Shown piece by piece: positions 8,926 to 18,292 of a DNA stretch of 54,219 nucleotides (its first letter is position 1; each line of letters opens with the position of its first letter). Origin of the DNA: a virus; the IMG/VR virus record IMGVR_UViG_3300045257_000227, positions 1 to 54,219 of that record; one strand, given 5' to 3'. The notes under the pieces are model-generated. The model did no database searches. It was not told where the DNA came from and worked only from the letters and a program-made list of their open reading frames with translations. A program made the position numbers and the translations under genes.

Positions 8926-9855
8926 TTATTCCGCGCCTTTTAATTTACCTTGAACCGCCAAAATGACTTGGGCTTTCGACCAATCCGGGTGATCGGCGGC
9001 AATCTTTTGGGCGAGTGATACCTTGTCCTTTTTGGTCATGTCCTCTGGCGGTGCCGAAAACGAGACGCGCGCCGGGCTGTTGGTTATCTGGTTTTCCAGT
9101 TGCCCAATCCGCGCCGCTTTGTCCGGCTCCATCTCCGGGGGCACCTTGCTCGAAAACAGTTTGGACACCTGAGCTCGTAAAACATCGGGGGATGCCGCTT
9201 TTTCTGCTAACTTTTCAGCGGCAGTCTTTTCGTGCAAGGCTTGCGTCGCCGTGGTTTGATCATGGTTCAACGCCGAATTATACCGCGCATTCCACCGGGT
9301 TGAATACCCAGGCATTGAGAGCAACAAAGGATACGATTCGATTACCTTACGGACAGGTTTACCCCCGGCAATGTCAGACAGGGCGCTTTGTTCGTCCTGT
9401 TGCGCCTCGTATTGATGCTCCGGGCTCGCCGCAAACTGTTGTTGGATAGTCAGCTTCTTTTTCTCCGGCAAACTAGCCGCCGCAATCCATTTTTCTTCCG
9501 CCGGTTTGAGGAAAATCTTGCCCGCGTCGGCTGGCTTATACCCGCTGTTTACGCCTTTCAAATAAGCCGCCTGTGCCGCATCCAGTTCTTTCGCTGCGCC
9601 CGGCTTCATCGCGTCGGGCACGTCTTTCAACACTTCCCACTTATCCCGCACGGGCGACAGGTAAAGTTTGTCCGCGTCGTCCTCGTTGTAACCGGAGTTG
9701 ATGCCGGCGCGGTAACGCTGTTGGGCCATGTCCCATTCGTTTTGAAACTGTTGTTCTGGCGACGAGGGCGCGGTCGGTTGCTGCGGCGTCGAGTCCCGAA
9801 AGGAGAACGTGCTTGGATCTCCGGCACCGGACAAGATGAGGGGTTGGGCAGGCAT
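8926..9855 (-). CDS. probable internal virion protein with a duplicated 26-residue motif
   Basis: This 309-aa protein is of unknown family. An internal duplication is visible: residues 48-73 and 98-123 align closely, sharing the pattern Y..G.NSGY...DA.K..L.P...KW, 50 residues apart. The rest is rich in Ala, Lys, Gln and Glu and is probably helical, with a charged C-terminus ending GKLKGAE. No signal peptide or membrane segment is seen. It sits directly upstream of the giant polyvalent gene and downstream of the Gln-rich proteins. I infer a role as an internal or ejected virion protein made with the polyvalent protein. Confidence 0.8.
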   Translation of the reverse strand: MPAQPLILSGAGDPSTFSFRDSTPQQPTAPSSPEQQFQNEWDMAQQRYRAGINSGYNEDDADKLYLSPVRDKWEVLKDVPDAMKPGAAKELDAAQAAYLKGVNSGYKPADAGKIFLKPAEEKWIAAASLPEKKKLTIQQQFAASPEHQYEAQQDEQSALSDIAGGKPVRKVIESYPLLLSMPGYSTRWNARYNSALNHDQTTATQALHEKTAAEKLAEKAASPDVLRAQVSKLFSSKVPPEMEPDKAARIGQLENQITNSPARVSFSAPPEDMTKKDKVSLAQKIAADHPDWSKAQVILAVQGKLKGAE

Positions 9856-9856
9856 A

Positions 9857-10021
9857 TTACCTATTTTGTATGCGAACGTTTTTCCACACTATGCACAATG
9901 AAGCAATGATTGTGGCTTCAAGGTTGGTTACGGTTATAAAATTTGGAATAATTCGGCCAAAGAACACGAAAAAAAACATCGGCCACAAATAAACCAGATA
10001 TTTATCTAGGTAGGTTTGCAT
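9857..10021 (-). CDS. 54-aa hydrophobic membrane protein
   Basis: This short frame starts at ATG 10021, three bases after the stop of the upstream Gln-rich gene, and ends two bases before the start of the 309-aa gene, so it fills the only gap in this run. The protein begins MQTYLDKYLVYLWPMFFFVF. It has a strongly hydrophobic, aromatic segment (about residues 8-30), a second weaker one (about 37-47), and a basic tail ending KNVRIQNR. The tight fit between neighbours is the main support. No family is recognised; a membrane-acting role in DNA ejection or lysis is only a guess. Confidence 0.6.
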   Translation of the reverse strand: MQTYLDKYLVYLWPMFFFVFFGRIIPNFITVTNLEATIIASLCIVWKNVRIQNR

Positions 10022-10024
10022 TTT

Positions 10025-10579
10025 TTAAACGAAAGGCATTGGTTTTACAGGAGTACCATAGGGAGCGGGTGTGGTTTGGGGAGCCGTAATCGAGCCAGGT
10101 GTAAGCGGAATCTGATTGAAAATGCTCATCCCTGTATTCCCTGTCGTGGTTCCCGGATACTGCAATTGGGCGATATACTTTTGCAGCGCCAACTGGTCTT
10201 GCGCCAGCTTTTCATTCGCCGTCTGCGCCGATGACTGCAACCCGTATTGTTGCGTCTGTCCGGTCTGCGCCAAACCGAAATTTTGTTCCGCCAGCTTTTG
10301 GGCAAATTGTTGTGCGCTCACATTCAAACCGTACTGCTTGTTGTAAGCATCCGTCGCCGCCTGCAACTGGTCTTTCTGCAAACCAAGCTGGCCGGAAGCA
10401 TTTGCCGCCGCGTCCTTCTCCGCTTGGGTCTGCAATCCAAGGTTGGCGTCGAACTGCTGGCCGCGCTGCGCGAGTGACTGCTGTTGCAGTCCAAGGTTCT
10501 GCCCGAACTCGCTCGCCTGCTGGCCCTGCTTGTTGGTGAGCAACCCTTGCAGGTAGGTCAAAATGTTGTTGAAGTCCAT
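10025..10579 (-). CDS. Gln-rich repetitive virion-associated protein
   Basis: This 184-aa protein is dominated by Gln, Ala, Leu and Asn. Its quasi-repeats of the form FGQNLGLQQQSLAQRGQQFD suggest a long helix or coiled coil over residues 15-140. The C-terminus is Pro/Thr/Gly-rich. No signal peptide or enzyme motif is seen. The upstream neighbour has the same composition and the two are probably paralogous or co-assembling. The position between the tail genes and the ejected polyvalent protein suggests an internal virion or ejection protein. The family is not recognised. Confidence 0.75.
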   Translation of the reverse strand: MDFNNILTYLQGLLTNKQGQQASEFGQNLGLQQQSLAQRGQQFDANLGLQTQAEKDAAANASGQLGLQKDQLQAATDAYNKQYGLNVSAQQFAQKLAEQNFGLAQTGQTQQYGLQSSAQTANEKLAQDQLALQKYIAQLQYPGTTTGNTGMSIFNQIPLTPGSITAPQTTPAPYGTPVKPMPFV

Positions 10580-10582
10580 AGG

Positions 10583-11218
10583 CTAAAATGATTGGAGGTT
10601 GCCCGGTAATTGGCCGGTGATTTGATTGCCCAACCCAAGCGCCGATAGCATGGCTTGGAACTGGTTCAACTGGTTTTGTGTGTTGGCCTGATTTTGCTCG
10701 AACCCAAGGTTTTGCTGGAACTGCTGGTTCTGCTGGTTCTGGCCCTGGCTGAACTCGCTGCCCTGTTGCGCCAGATTTTGACCGAACTGCTGGTTCTGCA
10801 TCTGCTGGCCTTGGTTCGCCAGCGCGGGCGACGTGTAAGTACCGATGGTCTGCATCAAGTCCTGCAAACCTTGCTGCTGGTTTTGCTGCGCCTGTTGGCC
10901 GTACAAATCCGTTCCCCGCTGGCCGATGAAAGAGTTGATGTCCCCAGTGCCGCCGGGACCGCCAGCCGGTTGTCCCGCGCCGACACCCCAGTAAGCGTTT
11001 GTCGTCCGGGCTTGAGACACCGAAGGAAGCCCGTCCAACAAGTTCCCGATAGCTCCGGTTGCGCTTTTTGTCAGGTTGCCGATACCTGGTAAAACTGACT
11101 CCAAAAACTGCTGGCTGTTGGCACCGCCGGGCGGCTGGTTGAAACCGAAAGTCTTGGCCTGCATGATCGACGCCGGCTGCACGGGCTCGGAACTGTTTTG
11201 TGGGTTGCTATATGGCAT
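10583..11218 (-). CDS. Gln/Asn-rich repetitive virion-associated protein
   Basis: This is a 211-aa protein. The N-terminal half is Pro/Gly/Ser-rich with a hydrophobic helix near FLESVLPGIGNLTKSATGAI. The C-terminal half is extremely Gln/Asn-rich (repeated FGQNLAQQ and NQQFQQNLGFEQNQ motifs), resembling the downstream 184-aa protein. It starts three bases after the connector-like gene and is three bases from the next, so it is co-translated in the late operon. It is probably an internal or ejection protein or a minor tail component. No known family was identified. Confidence 0.75.
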   Translation of the reverse strand: MPYSNPQNSSEPVQPASIMQAKTFGFNQPPGGANSQQFLESVLPGIGNLTKSATGAIGNLLDGLPSVSQARTTNAYWGVGAGQPAGGPGGTGDINSFIGQRGTDLYGQQAQQNQQQGLQDLMQTIGTYTSPALANQGQQMQNQQFGQNLAQQGSEFSQGQNQQNQQFQQNLGFEQNQANTQNQLNQFQAMLSALGLGNQITGQLPGNLQSF

Positions 11219-11221
11219 AGG

Positions 11222-12217
11222 TCAATACGGATTTTTGATTCTTCGGCCCATGACGGCGTTCACGCGGATGGGAGTTTGTTCGTCGCTGTTCTTGTCGCGC
11301 ATCTCAAAGTTCATTTCGCGCACGGCCTGCATGATGGCCGCTTCCGCGCCCGGCGTGTCCCCGGCCTCGTTTTGCTTGATGGAATTGAACATGTAGATAA
11401 GCGCATCCATGTTGTCAATCATCAGAAAATCCCGGTCGTTTTTGACCGGAATGAATTCGAGCTTTATTAACGCCTCGACGGTCGTCCAGCAAATGCCGTT
11501 GGCGTCGGGCTTCGAGGCATTGTACGGGCTCGACATGATGCGCGAACGGCGGATGCGAGGATTCGTGTCGTTCGGTTCAAATGCGGCCAAATCGCGCAAG
11601 GTGTTCGCGCTTGGATCGTACTCGTACAGGTAAGCCATGCCGTCGGTCGCCTGCCGGTTCACGGCGTCAATCCGGGTCACGAGGACAGAATTCGTCGCCC
11701 ACGGCGCGGCGGCGGTCAAAGTCATCCCGTTTTGCCATACCCCGTTGATTTGTTCCTGTAACGGTTGACCGCCGTACTGCGTGCCAAAAAGTGTGATTGT
11801 CTTGCCGATGTCCGTCGTTTTGGTCGTGTAGTAGCGGATGAGTTTTCCGGTCGTCCCGCTTACTTCGTTGGCGGTCGGCCCCAGGTTGGCATCCTCGACC
11901 ACCGCGTCACAGTGAAACCCGCTATGCCGGTGATGCGGCCCCACGAAAGAGAAATTGTTGTTGAACAGTTGACCGGGTTTGCTGCATCCGAACCGGATAC
12001 CCCGAACCGCCCCCACCCACCTTGGCCACGCGATAATACAACCGGAAACACAGAAGGCAACTACCCACTCGGTATCAAACCAGTCACCGCGCCGGAGCAA
12101 CATCCGTTGCGAACGGTTCACCAGATCAATGAACTTGGCCGATGACGCACAAACCGCCGAGGCTTCCACAAGTCCGAGTTCGGATTTTGCGTCAGCCAGG
12201 GTGAAGCGGTAAGCCAT
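11222..12217 (-). CDS. putative head-tail connector (adaptor) protein
   Basis: This is a 331-aa soluble protein. The N-terminus (MAYRFTLADAKSELGL) reads like a helical segment, the middle (about 120-220) is beta-rich, and the C-terminus (about 255-320) is helical around LIKLEFIPVKNDRDFLMI. It lies immediately downstream of the large nozzle-like protein, an arrangement that recalls the paired adaptor and nozzle genes of T7-like phages. I infer an adaptor or tail-tubular-A-like role from position and size; no diagnostic motif is visible. An unusual Trp/Cys-rich patch lies near residues 47-75. Confidence 0.5.
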   Translation of the reverse strand: MAYRFTLADAKSELGLVEASAVCASSAKFIDLVNRSQRMLLRRGDWFDTEWVVAFCVSGCIIAWPRWVGAVRGIRFGCSKPGQLFNNNFSFVGPHHRHSGFHCDAVVEDANLGPTANEVSGTTGKLIRYYTTKTTDIGKTITLFGTQYGGQPLQEQINGVWQNGMTLTAAAPWATNSVLVTRIDAVNRQATDGMAYLYEYDPSANTLRDLAAFEPNDTNPRIRRSRIMSSPYNASKPDANGICWTTVEALIKLEFIPVKNDRDFLMIDNMDALIYMFNSIKQNEAGDTPGAEAAIMQAVREMNFEMRDKNSDEQTPIRVNAVMGRRIKNPY

Positions 12218-12239
12218 GATGAGTAGTTATCCTTTTGTT

Positions 12240-15200
12240 TTACACGATGGTCAAGTTGATTGTGGCCGGTGCCAGTGTGCCGGCGTTCGACCCAAAGAAG
12301 CCATTCCCCACGTTGTCGGCCTGAAATACCAGCGTTGTGACGGCACCCGGCGGACAAACTATCGTCGCCACGCCGTCGAGTTTTCCACCGGGCGGGTAGC
12401 CGGGAGGTGTGGCAACCGCGCCGTCCTGCCGGTAATAAACCACCGCGCCGTTGAACTTGACTCCATGATAAACCCCGGCGCCGGTATCGGCTATCACGGG
12501 TATTTTGGCTTGCAGGGTCACAGGCGATGCGCTGTTGTTGCAAAAGCTTGCCGTGTAAAAAGCCGTCTCAGCAACCAGACAAGCGAAATTTCCATGCCAG
12601 TTTTGAACAACCGTCGGCGCCGCGCCTGTGCCGCCAAAGTTTATCGCGCAGCCGCCGCCGGTCTGTACCCACGTCAGGTTTGCCAACAAGCTCGCCCCAA
12701 CCCCAGGACACGCGATGTTGAGCGTTGGCGCAACTTGCGTGTAAAACGCCAGCGCCTTCGCGTCCGCTTCGGCCTGTGTCGTCCCGAAGAACAAACCCGC
12801 CGCGCCGATGACTGCGTTGTTCGCCGTGTCCACCGCGATGTACGGCGGCAACTGGCCGGTCGCCACTGGCCCAGTGCCCAAAGAACACATTGAAATCGGA
12901 CAATAATTCGACAGCGTGATAGTGCCGTTTGAAAACGGCTGCACAGGTCCGGGCGTCGGCAATGGCACGACCGGCGGGAAACCTTGCAGCCCATAAAGTC
13001 GGAAATTGTCCGGTTGGTCGCAGTCTATCAACTGACACGGAGCCTCGGTGCACTCGACCGGCGCGTACACCGTCTGCGGTATGGTGATACAAGACGCGCG
13101 CATCCCTTTGAACACGCACGAGCCGGTGATGACGACGCGGCATTGGAAGAAATAGCCGTTGCGGAGTGGCCGGTTGTTTCCGATCTCGCAAGGAGTCACG
13201 TCAGGCTCGCCCAGGCCGACGCGCATCCGGTAGCCCGGCTTGCTGTTGTTCGCGTCCGTGGACTGGCATACGTCGAATGAGTTCCATTTTGTCCAGCACG
13301 GGTAAAAATCAGGTCGATAATAAACGTCCACATGTACCGCGCCTTGGATGTCGCTCAAATAAACTTCGCCGTCGCGCAGTTGCACGAGGTCATTCAGGCT
13401 CTTGACGTTCTTGTTAAAAAGAACCGGCGTCTCGAATGCCCAAAGTATCGGCGTCACATCGTTGTCCGCAAACGACGTGGTTTTTTCCTTCAACGATTCG
13501 TAAAGTTCAATCTGGTTGGTCGTGTAATTGAAGGAGAAGGCGAAAGCACGGCGTACTCCGTTCACGCGGCCAACAATCATTTGTAAAATGTTGAGCCCCG
13601 TCCACAACCCTTCCCAAGCCGACGGCACGGTTGAACGCAGGGACGACAACAGGTCTGAATTGTTGACCACCACGCCCTGATGAATCACTCCCGCCGTGGT
13701 CGTTTGTGGTGAGACAGTTTCCACTTTGCGATTGTCGAAGGACATGCCGCTGCCGAAAGAGAGCAACGCTTGGCTGTCCGGGTCGAGAATCGTCCCGACT
13801 TCATTGCTGACAGATTTGTTGCCCGGACTGTTCTGGAAAAAGTCGCGCCGCGCAATGATGAGTGAACCGATGCCGATATTCGACCGGAAGTAGGTGTCCG
13901 AGTCGCAAATGAACGTGGAATTTTGACCAAGCGGCCCGTTGTCCTTGAGGGCTTCGGATTCAATCGGGCTGGTGATGTTGGCCCACGTCGCCGGGTCAGT
14001 GCCGATGACAAAGTTACTGAAAACCGAAAATGGCGTGCCAATCATCAACGGCCCTTGGCCTAGTGACGTATCGAGCAAGGGAGGAAACCAAATAGCGGTG
14101 ATCTGGTCGCCTGTGCCAGGCAGACGGAATGAGCCGCCGCCTTTCAGGAACGTGTTTTGCGTCATCTTCAAAACCGCGTCCCGGTAATTATTTGCCTGAG
14201 TGCCCGCGCCGGAGCCGACAACATCGCTGGTGACGTAACTTATTCCGTCCGTCAGACTCAACGCATTGACTCCCATCCCGTAAGCGCCCATTCGTCCGGC
14301 GGGAATTTCTGGTACTGAAACAATCGGTGAAGGATTTGTATAATTGAGGGTTTTGGTATCGGTCAGGTTAATCAACATCAGCGTGGTTCCGCTTGGTGGA
14401 GGCGCAACCGGCTGGATTGAAAACCAAGTCCCGTTTATTCGGACGAGTGTGCCGCTGGTGCCTGTGAACGGTTGCGTCAGATTGATGGTGATACTGCCGC
14501 CAGCACCCGGAACAACGAAGTCCGCGGCCGTGGCTCCGACAATAAACGATGTCCCGTTCAACGTGTTTGAAAGGATTGACCCGGCGGGAAGCGTGAAGGT
14601 GATATTGTTCACATTGGCCGAATTGCCAAAGATAACGAGTTGGATAAATCCCGCCCCTGAATCTATCGGCCCGCATTCCAAAGGAAGTTTAGACCCGTCG
14701 TAATTTGTGTAACCCGGAAACCCGGTGCCGGGATTTGGAGGAGCATTAAGGACAAGACCAGAGGCGTAAAGCGGTGACTGTCCGTTGTGAAAAACACTTG
14801 TGTCATTCACATAAATGTCCGGCTTGTTGGCGATTCCAGACGCGGCTTTGGTTGTGATGCCAACAGCGCCAGATACGACCACTACATTGTTCCCGGCTGG
14901 TATGGTTGAACCGGCAGGAGCCGTTATGTTGGTCAAGATGACTTGATAACCACCGGCATTTTGAATCGGCTGGTAGAACTCCCCGTTGAAAATCACCGGA
15001 ACATTGTAGGGTCCCGTATAAGCCTGGCTCAAAGTCACTGTCTCAATCGCTCCAATCGCCGGGGGTTTCACTGGAGCAAAGGCGATGGCCGTTCCCACAT
15101 TTACCGAAGGTCCGTAAGACCGCCGTGAGATTGTTCCGTCGTAAAAGATTGGAAGCTTGCCGGTGCCGTCTTGAACGATCATCCATTTTTCGGCTTGCCA

Positions 15201-15596
15201 CATCCAGATTTGTGAAACGTTCGGATCGTTCAAATCGCCGGGTACCGAAATGTCCAACACGTTCCACACGCTGCCGATTTCGGTAAACAGAATCAGGTGT
15301 CCGCTGATTTGTGCGATGAGCGATTCCGTCCCGTAGTCCGGTCGGTAATACCCGCCGCCTTGGAACAAACCCGTCTGCACGAGCGTTTGCAGGTTCGCAT
15401 CACCGTTGAAATTGAAAGTTTTCTTCTGGTACGGCGGTCGATGCGTGGCAAAGCCGCCGCGCACGGAAAGGTTCAAACCAAAGGCGAGTTGATTAGGGGG
15501 AAGCAAAAGCGGGGAGACGCCGCCGCTCATGCCGGCTTCAAATGAAGAAATCAGATCGTCATACGCTCGCGGCGAGAATGTTTTTTCGACAGGCAC
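12240..15596 (-). CDS. large tail nozzle-like or tail hub protein
   Basis: This 1118-aa protein is beta-rich throughout. The N-terminus contains SPLLLPPNQLAFGLNLSVRG (about residues 28-47), a style common at the start of phage propeller-type tail nozzle proteins that replace T7 gp12. Residues 80-200 have propeller-like blades; 200-400 are rich in Thr, Gly, Asn and Val and resemble carbohydrate-binding insertions. A Cys-rich part (about 770-900) could hold disulfides. It follows the fibre gene by one base and precedes the connector candidate. Nozzle function is inferred from the N-terminal style and context; a receptor-binding hub is the alternative. Confidence 0.55.
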   Translation of the reverse strand: MPVEKTFSPRAYDDLISSFEAGMSGGVSPLLLPPNQLAFGLNLSVRGGFATHRPPYQKKTFNFNGDANLQTLVQTGLFQGGGYYRPDYGTESLIAQISGHLILFTEIGSVWNVLDISVPGDLNDPNVSQIWMWQAEKWMIVQDGTGKLPIFYDGTISRRSYGPSVNVGTAIAFAPVKPPAIGAIETVTLSQAYTGPYNVPVIFNGEFYQPIQNAGGYQVILTNITAPAGSTIPAGNNVVVVSGAVGITTKAASGIANKPDIYVNDTSVFHNGQSPLYASGLVLNAPPNPGTGFPGYTNYDGSKLPLECGPIDSGAGFIQLVIFGNSANVNNITFTLPAGSILSNTLNGTSFIVGATAADFVVPGAGGSITINLTQPFTGTSGTLVRINGTWFSIQPVAPPPSGTTLMLINLTDTKTLNYTNPSPIVSVPEIPAGRMGAYGMGVNALSLTDGISYVTSDVVGSGAGTQANNYRDAVLKMTQNTFLKGGGSFRLPGTGDQITAIWFPPLLDTSLGQGPLMIGTPFSVFSNFVIGTDPATWANITSPIESEALKDNGPLGQNSTFICDSDTYFRSNIGIGSLIIARRDFFQNSPGNKSVSNEVGTILDPDSQALLSFGSGMSFDNRKVETVSPQTTTAGVIHQGVVVNNSDLLSSLRSTVPSAWEGLWTGLNILQMIVGRVNGVRRAFAFSFNYTTNQIELYESLKEKTTSFADNDVTPILWAFETPVLFNKNVKSLNDLVQLRDGEVYLSDIQGAVHVDVYYRPDFYPCWTKWNSFDVCQSTDANNSKPGYRMRVGLGEPDVTPCEIGNNRPLRNGYFFQCRVVITGSCVFKGMRASCITIPQTVYAPVECTEAPCQLIDCDQPDNFRLYGLQGFPPVVPLPTPGPVQPFSNGTITLSNYCPISMCSLGTGPVATGQLPPYIAVDTANNAVIGAAGLFFGTTQAEADAKALAFYTQVAPTLNIACPGVGASLLANLTWVQTGGGCAINFGGTGAAPTVVQNWHGNFACLVAETAFYTASFCNNSASPVTLQAKIPVIADTGAGVYHGVKFNGAVVYYRQDGAVATPPGYPPGGKLDGVATIVCPPGAVTTLVFQADNVGNGFFGSNAGTLAPATINLTIV

Positions 15597-15597
15597 A

Positions 15598-16395
15598 TTA
15601 CGTCAGTTCAAGCGCCGTCAGTGATGCCTCAACGACATTGAAAGAGCCAGCCGAAGGGATCACGGACAACGATATAAAAGGCTGGATCACGTCCGACACG
15701 CCCGCAGTAGAATAGGGCACGTCACAGGTGATTTCCCCGAAACCGTAAGTGACCGTCGTAACGACCGCCGTTTGCAAAGTGGTCGAGGCAAGATTTGCTG
15801 CCGTGTTGTTCGTGCGCCGGATGGTGAGCGTGACCGTCTGGTTGGCCGCGAACGTCGCGCCAACGTAATCAAGTCTCAGTCGCGCGCGCAACAGATACGT
15901 TTTGCCTGCCGACCCTACCAGCGTCAAAGTTGAGGCAAGCGCCTGAGCCGGTGTTGCGGTCACGGCCTGAGAGCCGCCGGTCGCTGCACTCTGCGTAGCC
16001 AGCACGGTGAAACCAGCCGAACCTTGAACACCCGTCGGTGTCACACTGGCACCCGCCGCGATAACCACCGTCGGCGCGGAGTCGCCATTGTCGCCCTTGT
16101 TCCGCAACGTGACCGCCGGGGGTGAAGCCTGAATCGCGGTAACAAGGAAATGGGCAAGGTTGGTTCCGTCCGAAAGAAAAAGGCTCTGCCCTATCGCCAT
16201 CCACGAAACATTTGCCACGCCGATTTGAACCGTTGAATTGACCGCCGGAATGGTGAGGTTGGCCGTGGTGACCGTGAACGAGTTGACGCCGTTCGTGCCG
16301 TTGCTTCCCGCCGCGCCCGTGGCTCCCTGAGAACCTGGCACACTGATAATTTCAGGTGAAGGGCACGGACAATTTTTGTCCAGCGTCGTTGACAT
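15598..16395 (-). CDS. collagen-like tail fibre protein
   Basis: This is a 265-aa protein. After a short Cys/Pro-rich start, residues 21-37 carry collagen-type Gly-X-Y triplets (GSQGATGAAGSNGTNGV), a trimerising element seen in phage fibres. The remainder is beta-rich and Thr/Ala/Val-rich, with a probable jelly-roll-like C-terminus from about residue 130. It is the first gene of the large minus-strand late block, diverging from the terminase gene 51 bp away. A role in host recognition or as a short fibre attached to the nozzle protein is inferred. Confidence 0.7.
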   Translation of the reverse strand: MSTTLDKNCPCPSPEIISVPGSQGATGAAGSNGTNGVNSFTVTTANLTIPAVNSTVQIGVANVSWMAIGQSLFLSDGTNLAHFLVTAIQASPPAVTLRNKGDNGDSAPTVVIAAGASVTPTGVQGSAGFTVLATQSAATGGSQAVTATPAQALASTLTLVGSAGKTYLLRARLRLDYVGATFAANQTVTLTIRRTNNTAANLASTTLQTAVVTTVTYGFGEITCDVPYSTAGVSDVIQPFISLSVIPSAGSFNVVEASLTALELT

Positions 16396-16446
16396 GACTC
16401 TCTTTTGCTCTGTATTTCCCCCTTTGTCAAAGCTATTTTGAAATCA

Positions 16447-18231
16447 ATGACTGATACCTTCGAGAAATACGGCTTTAATTGGGCCAACGGTTACGACCTC
16501 TTATCGCTCGAATTCAAGATGGTTCGCACCGCGCCGGTTGAAACCCGCGCCCGACATTATCTCGCCGTTCATGCCCTGCTCTGGCCGGAAGATGAACAAC
16601 ATCGCTGGTTCACCCTCGGAATAAAAACCATTGTCGAAAACAAAGTATCGGTCTTTCTCGGCTGTGCGTCCTCCGGCAAAACCTACACGATGGCCGTTCA
16701 CGCCCTGATTGATTTCTTCTGCTACCCGCACACGTCCCTTTCGCTCATCTCGTCCACGGAAAAACGTTCGCTCGAATTGAAAGTGTGGGGGCGCGTCAAA
16801 GAGTTGTTCAACCGCGCGAAGAACCGTTACGCCTGGCTTCCCGGTTACGTCCTCGAATCTTCCATGATCATCGCGCCGGACGACATCGACGAGGACAACG
16901 AACGCGCACGCGAGCTCAACCGCGGTATCGTCTGTGTGCCATGTGTTTCAGGCGGCCGCTTCATCGGCATGGGCAAGTTTCAAGGCGCCAAGCCGCCGCA
17001 TTCGCCCGGCAAAAACGACGGCATCTTGAAGCACTACGGCGATGAAGCCGCCGTCATGCAAACTTCCTTTCTCGATGCGTACACGAACTGGACTGTCTCG
17101 CCGGGTTTCAAAGGCGTCATGTCCGGCAACCCGACGGACATTTCCGATCCCCTGTGCATCGCCGCCGAACCGCAAGGCGGTTGGGATGTATTCGTTGACA
17201 CGGGCAAAACTCAGGAGTGGACTTCTCAGTGGTATCACGCCCGCGTCTTGGCCTTTGACGGTCGGGACACGCCGAACAACGACGACCCGGCTAAAATCTA
17301 TCCGTTCCTCGTGACCGCCGAGTGGGTCGAATCGCTCCGCAAGACGCACGGTGACGATTCGTGGCAGTTGTTTCAACAGGGCATCGGTAAGCCGTCGCGC
17401 GGCATGGTGAGCAACCGCGTCATCACCATCGGCCTGTGTCAAAGGAACAAGGCGTTCGACGCCGCGCTTTGGAAAGATGACACGTTTACCGACATCGGCG
17501 CTTTAGATCCTGCCTATGGCGGGGGTGACCGCTGCGTGTGGGGTATCATCCGCATCGGCACGGCGTTGGACGGCACGCAGATTATCGAAGTCCAGGAGCC
17601 GGAGATTATTCCCATTCGGTTGAACACCGGCACCGAACCCGAAGAACAAATCGCCCTGTACGTTTTCGACAAGTCCCAGGCGTTGAACCTGCAACCGCAG
17701 AACATTTTTTATGACTCATTCGGACGCGGCACGCTGGGACACGCTTTTGCCGCCAAGTTTGGTTCGGTGTGTCCTATCCCGGTGGACTCCGGCGCACGGC
17801 CCACCGCGCGCCCAGTGCGGTTTGATTTGTTCGTCGAGGAACGCGACGGTTCACGCCGGCTGAAACGGTGTGACGAGCATTATTCCAAGTTCGTGACTGA
17901 AATGTGGTTTTCCACCCGTGAAGCGATTGAATCTCAACAGGTGCGTAGCCTGCCGCGTTCCGTGGCCGACGAGGGACAGTTGCGCCTGTTTGAAATCGTG
18001 GCGAGCAACAAGATTGAAGTGGAGTCGAAGGACGACATGAAGGAGCGCGTGCGGAAGTCGCCCGACTTGTACGACTGGTTTTCCATCGCCGTGGAGGGCG
18101 CGCGACAACGCAACTTCAAAATCAAACGGATTGGGCTGTCCGTTGACACGAAGAAGAAGCCCGACGCGCTGGACAAGATGCTGAAAGAATTCAGGGAAGC
18201 GCGGGAGTCGAAGCTGTTGAAGGCGCGGTAA
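16447..18231 (+). CDS. terminase large subunit
   Basis: This ATP-driven packaging motor and nuclease is 594 aa. It shows Walker A GCASSGKT (residues 72-79), a Walker B-like YGDEAA (D199, E200), and RNase H-fold nuclease motifs GALDPAYGGGD (D354), FYDSFGRG (D423) and PDLYDWFS (D540/D543). I chose ATG 16447 (MTDTFEKYGFNWANG); an upstream TTG would add 14 less typical residues. The gene stands alone on the plus strand, diverging from the fibre gene and facing the 18293-18832 gene, with their terminator in between. No small terminase gene was recognised beside it. Confidence 0.95.
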   Translation: MTDTFEKYGFNWANGYDLLSLEFKMVRTAPVETRARHYLAVHALLWPEDEQHRWFTLGIKTIVENKVSVFLGCASSGKTYTMAVHALIDFFCYPHTSLSLISSTEKRSLELKVWGRVKELFNRAKNRYAWLPGYVLESSMIIAPDDIDEDNERARELNRGIVCVPCVSGGRFIGMGKFQGAKPPHSPGKNDGILKHYGDEAAVMQTSFLDAYTNWTVSPGFKGVMSGNPTDISDPLCIAAEPQGGWDVFVDTGKTQEWTSQWYHARVLAFDGRDTPNNDDPAKIYPFLVTAEWVESLRKTHGDDSWQLFQQGIGKPSRGMVSNRVITIGLCQRNKAFDAALWKDDTFTDIGALDPAYGGGDRCVWGIIRIGTALDGTQIIEVQEPEIIPIRLNTGTEPEEQIALYVFDKSQALNLQPQNIFYDSFGRGTLGHAFAAKFGSVCPIPVDSGARPTARPVRFDLFVEERDGSRRLKRCDEHYSKFVTEMWFSTREAIESQQVRSLPRSVADEGQLRLFEIVASNKIEVESKDDMKERVRKSPDLYDWFSIAVEGARQRNFKIKRIGLSVDTKKKPDALDKMLKEFREARESKLLKAR

Positions 18232-18232
18232 C

Positions 18233-18264
18233 AAAAATCCCCGACAGCCGAAGCTGCCGGGGAT
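18233..18264 (-). terminator. rho-independent terminator with UUCG tetraloop
   Basis: Read on the minus strand this is a 12-bp stem (one G-U pair) closed by a UUCG tetraloop and followed directly by TTTTTG. It lies just after the stop of the minus-strand gene ending at 18293 and one base past the terminase stop. The U-tract is only on the minus-strand transcript, so it ends the 18293-20496 cluster. The extra-stable loop marks it as a strong terminator. Confidence 0.9.
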
Positions 18265-18292
18265 AGTCAACCCGTACCCTTGCAATTGAAAC

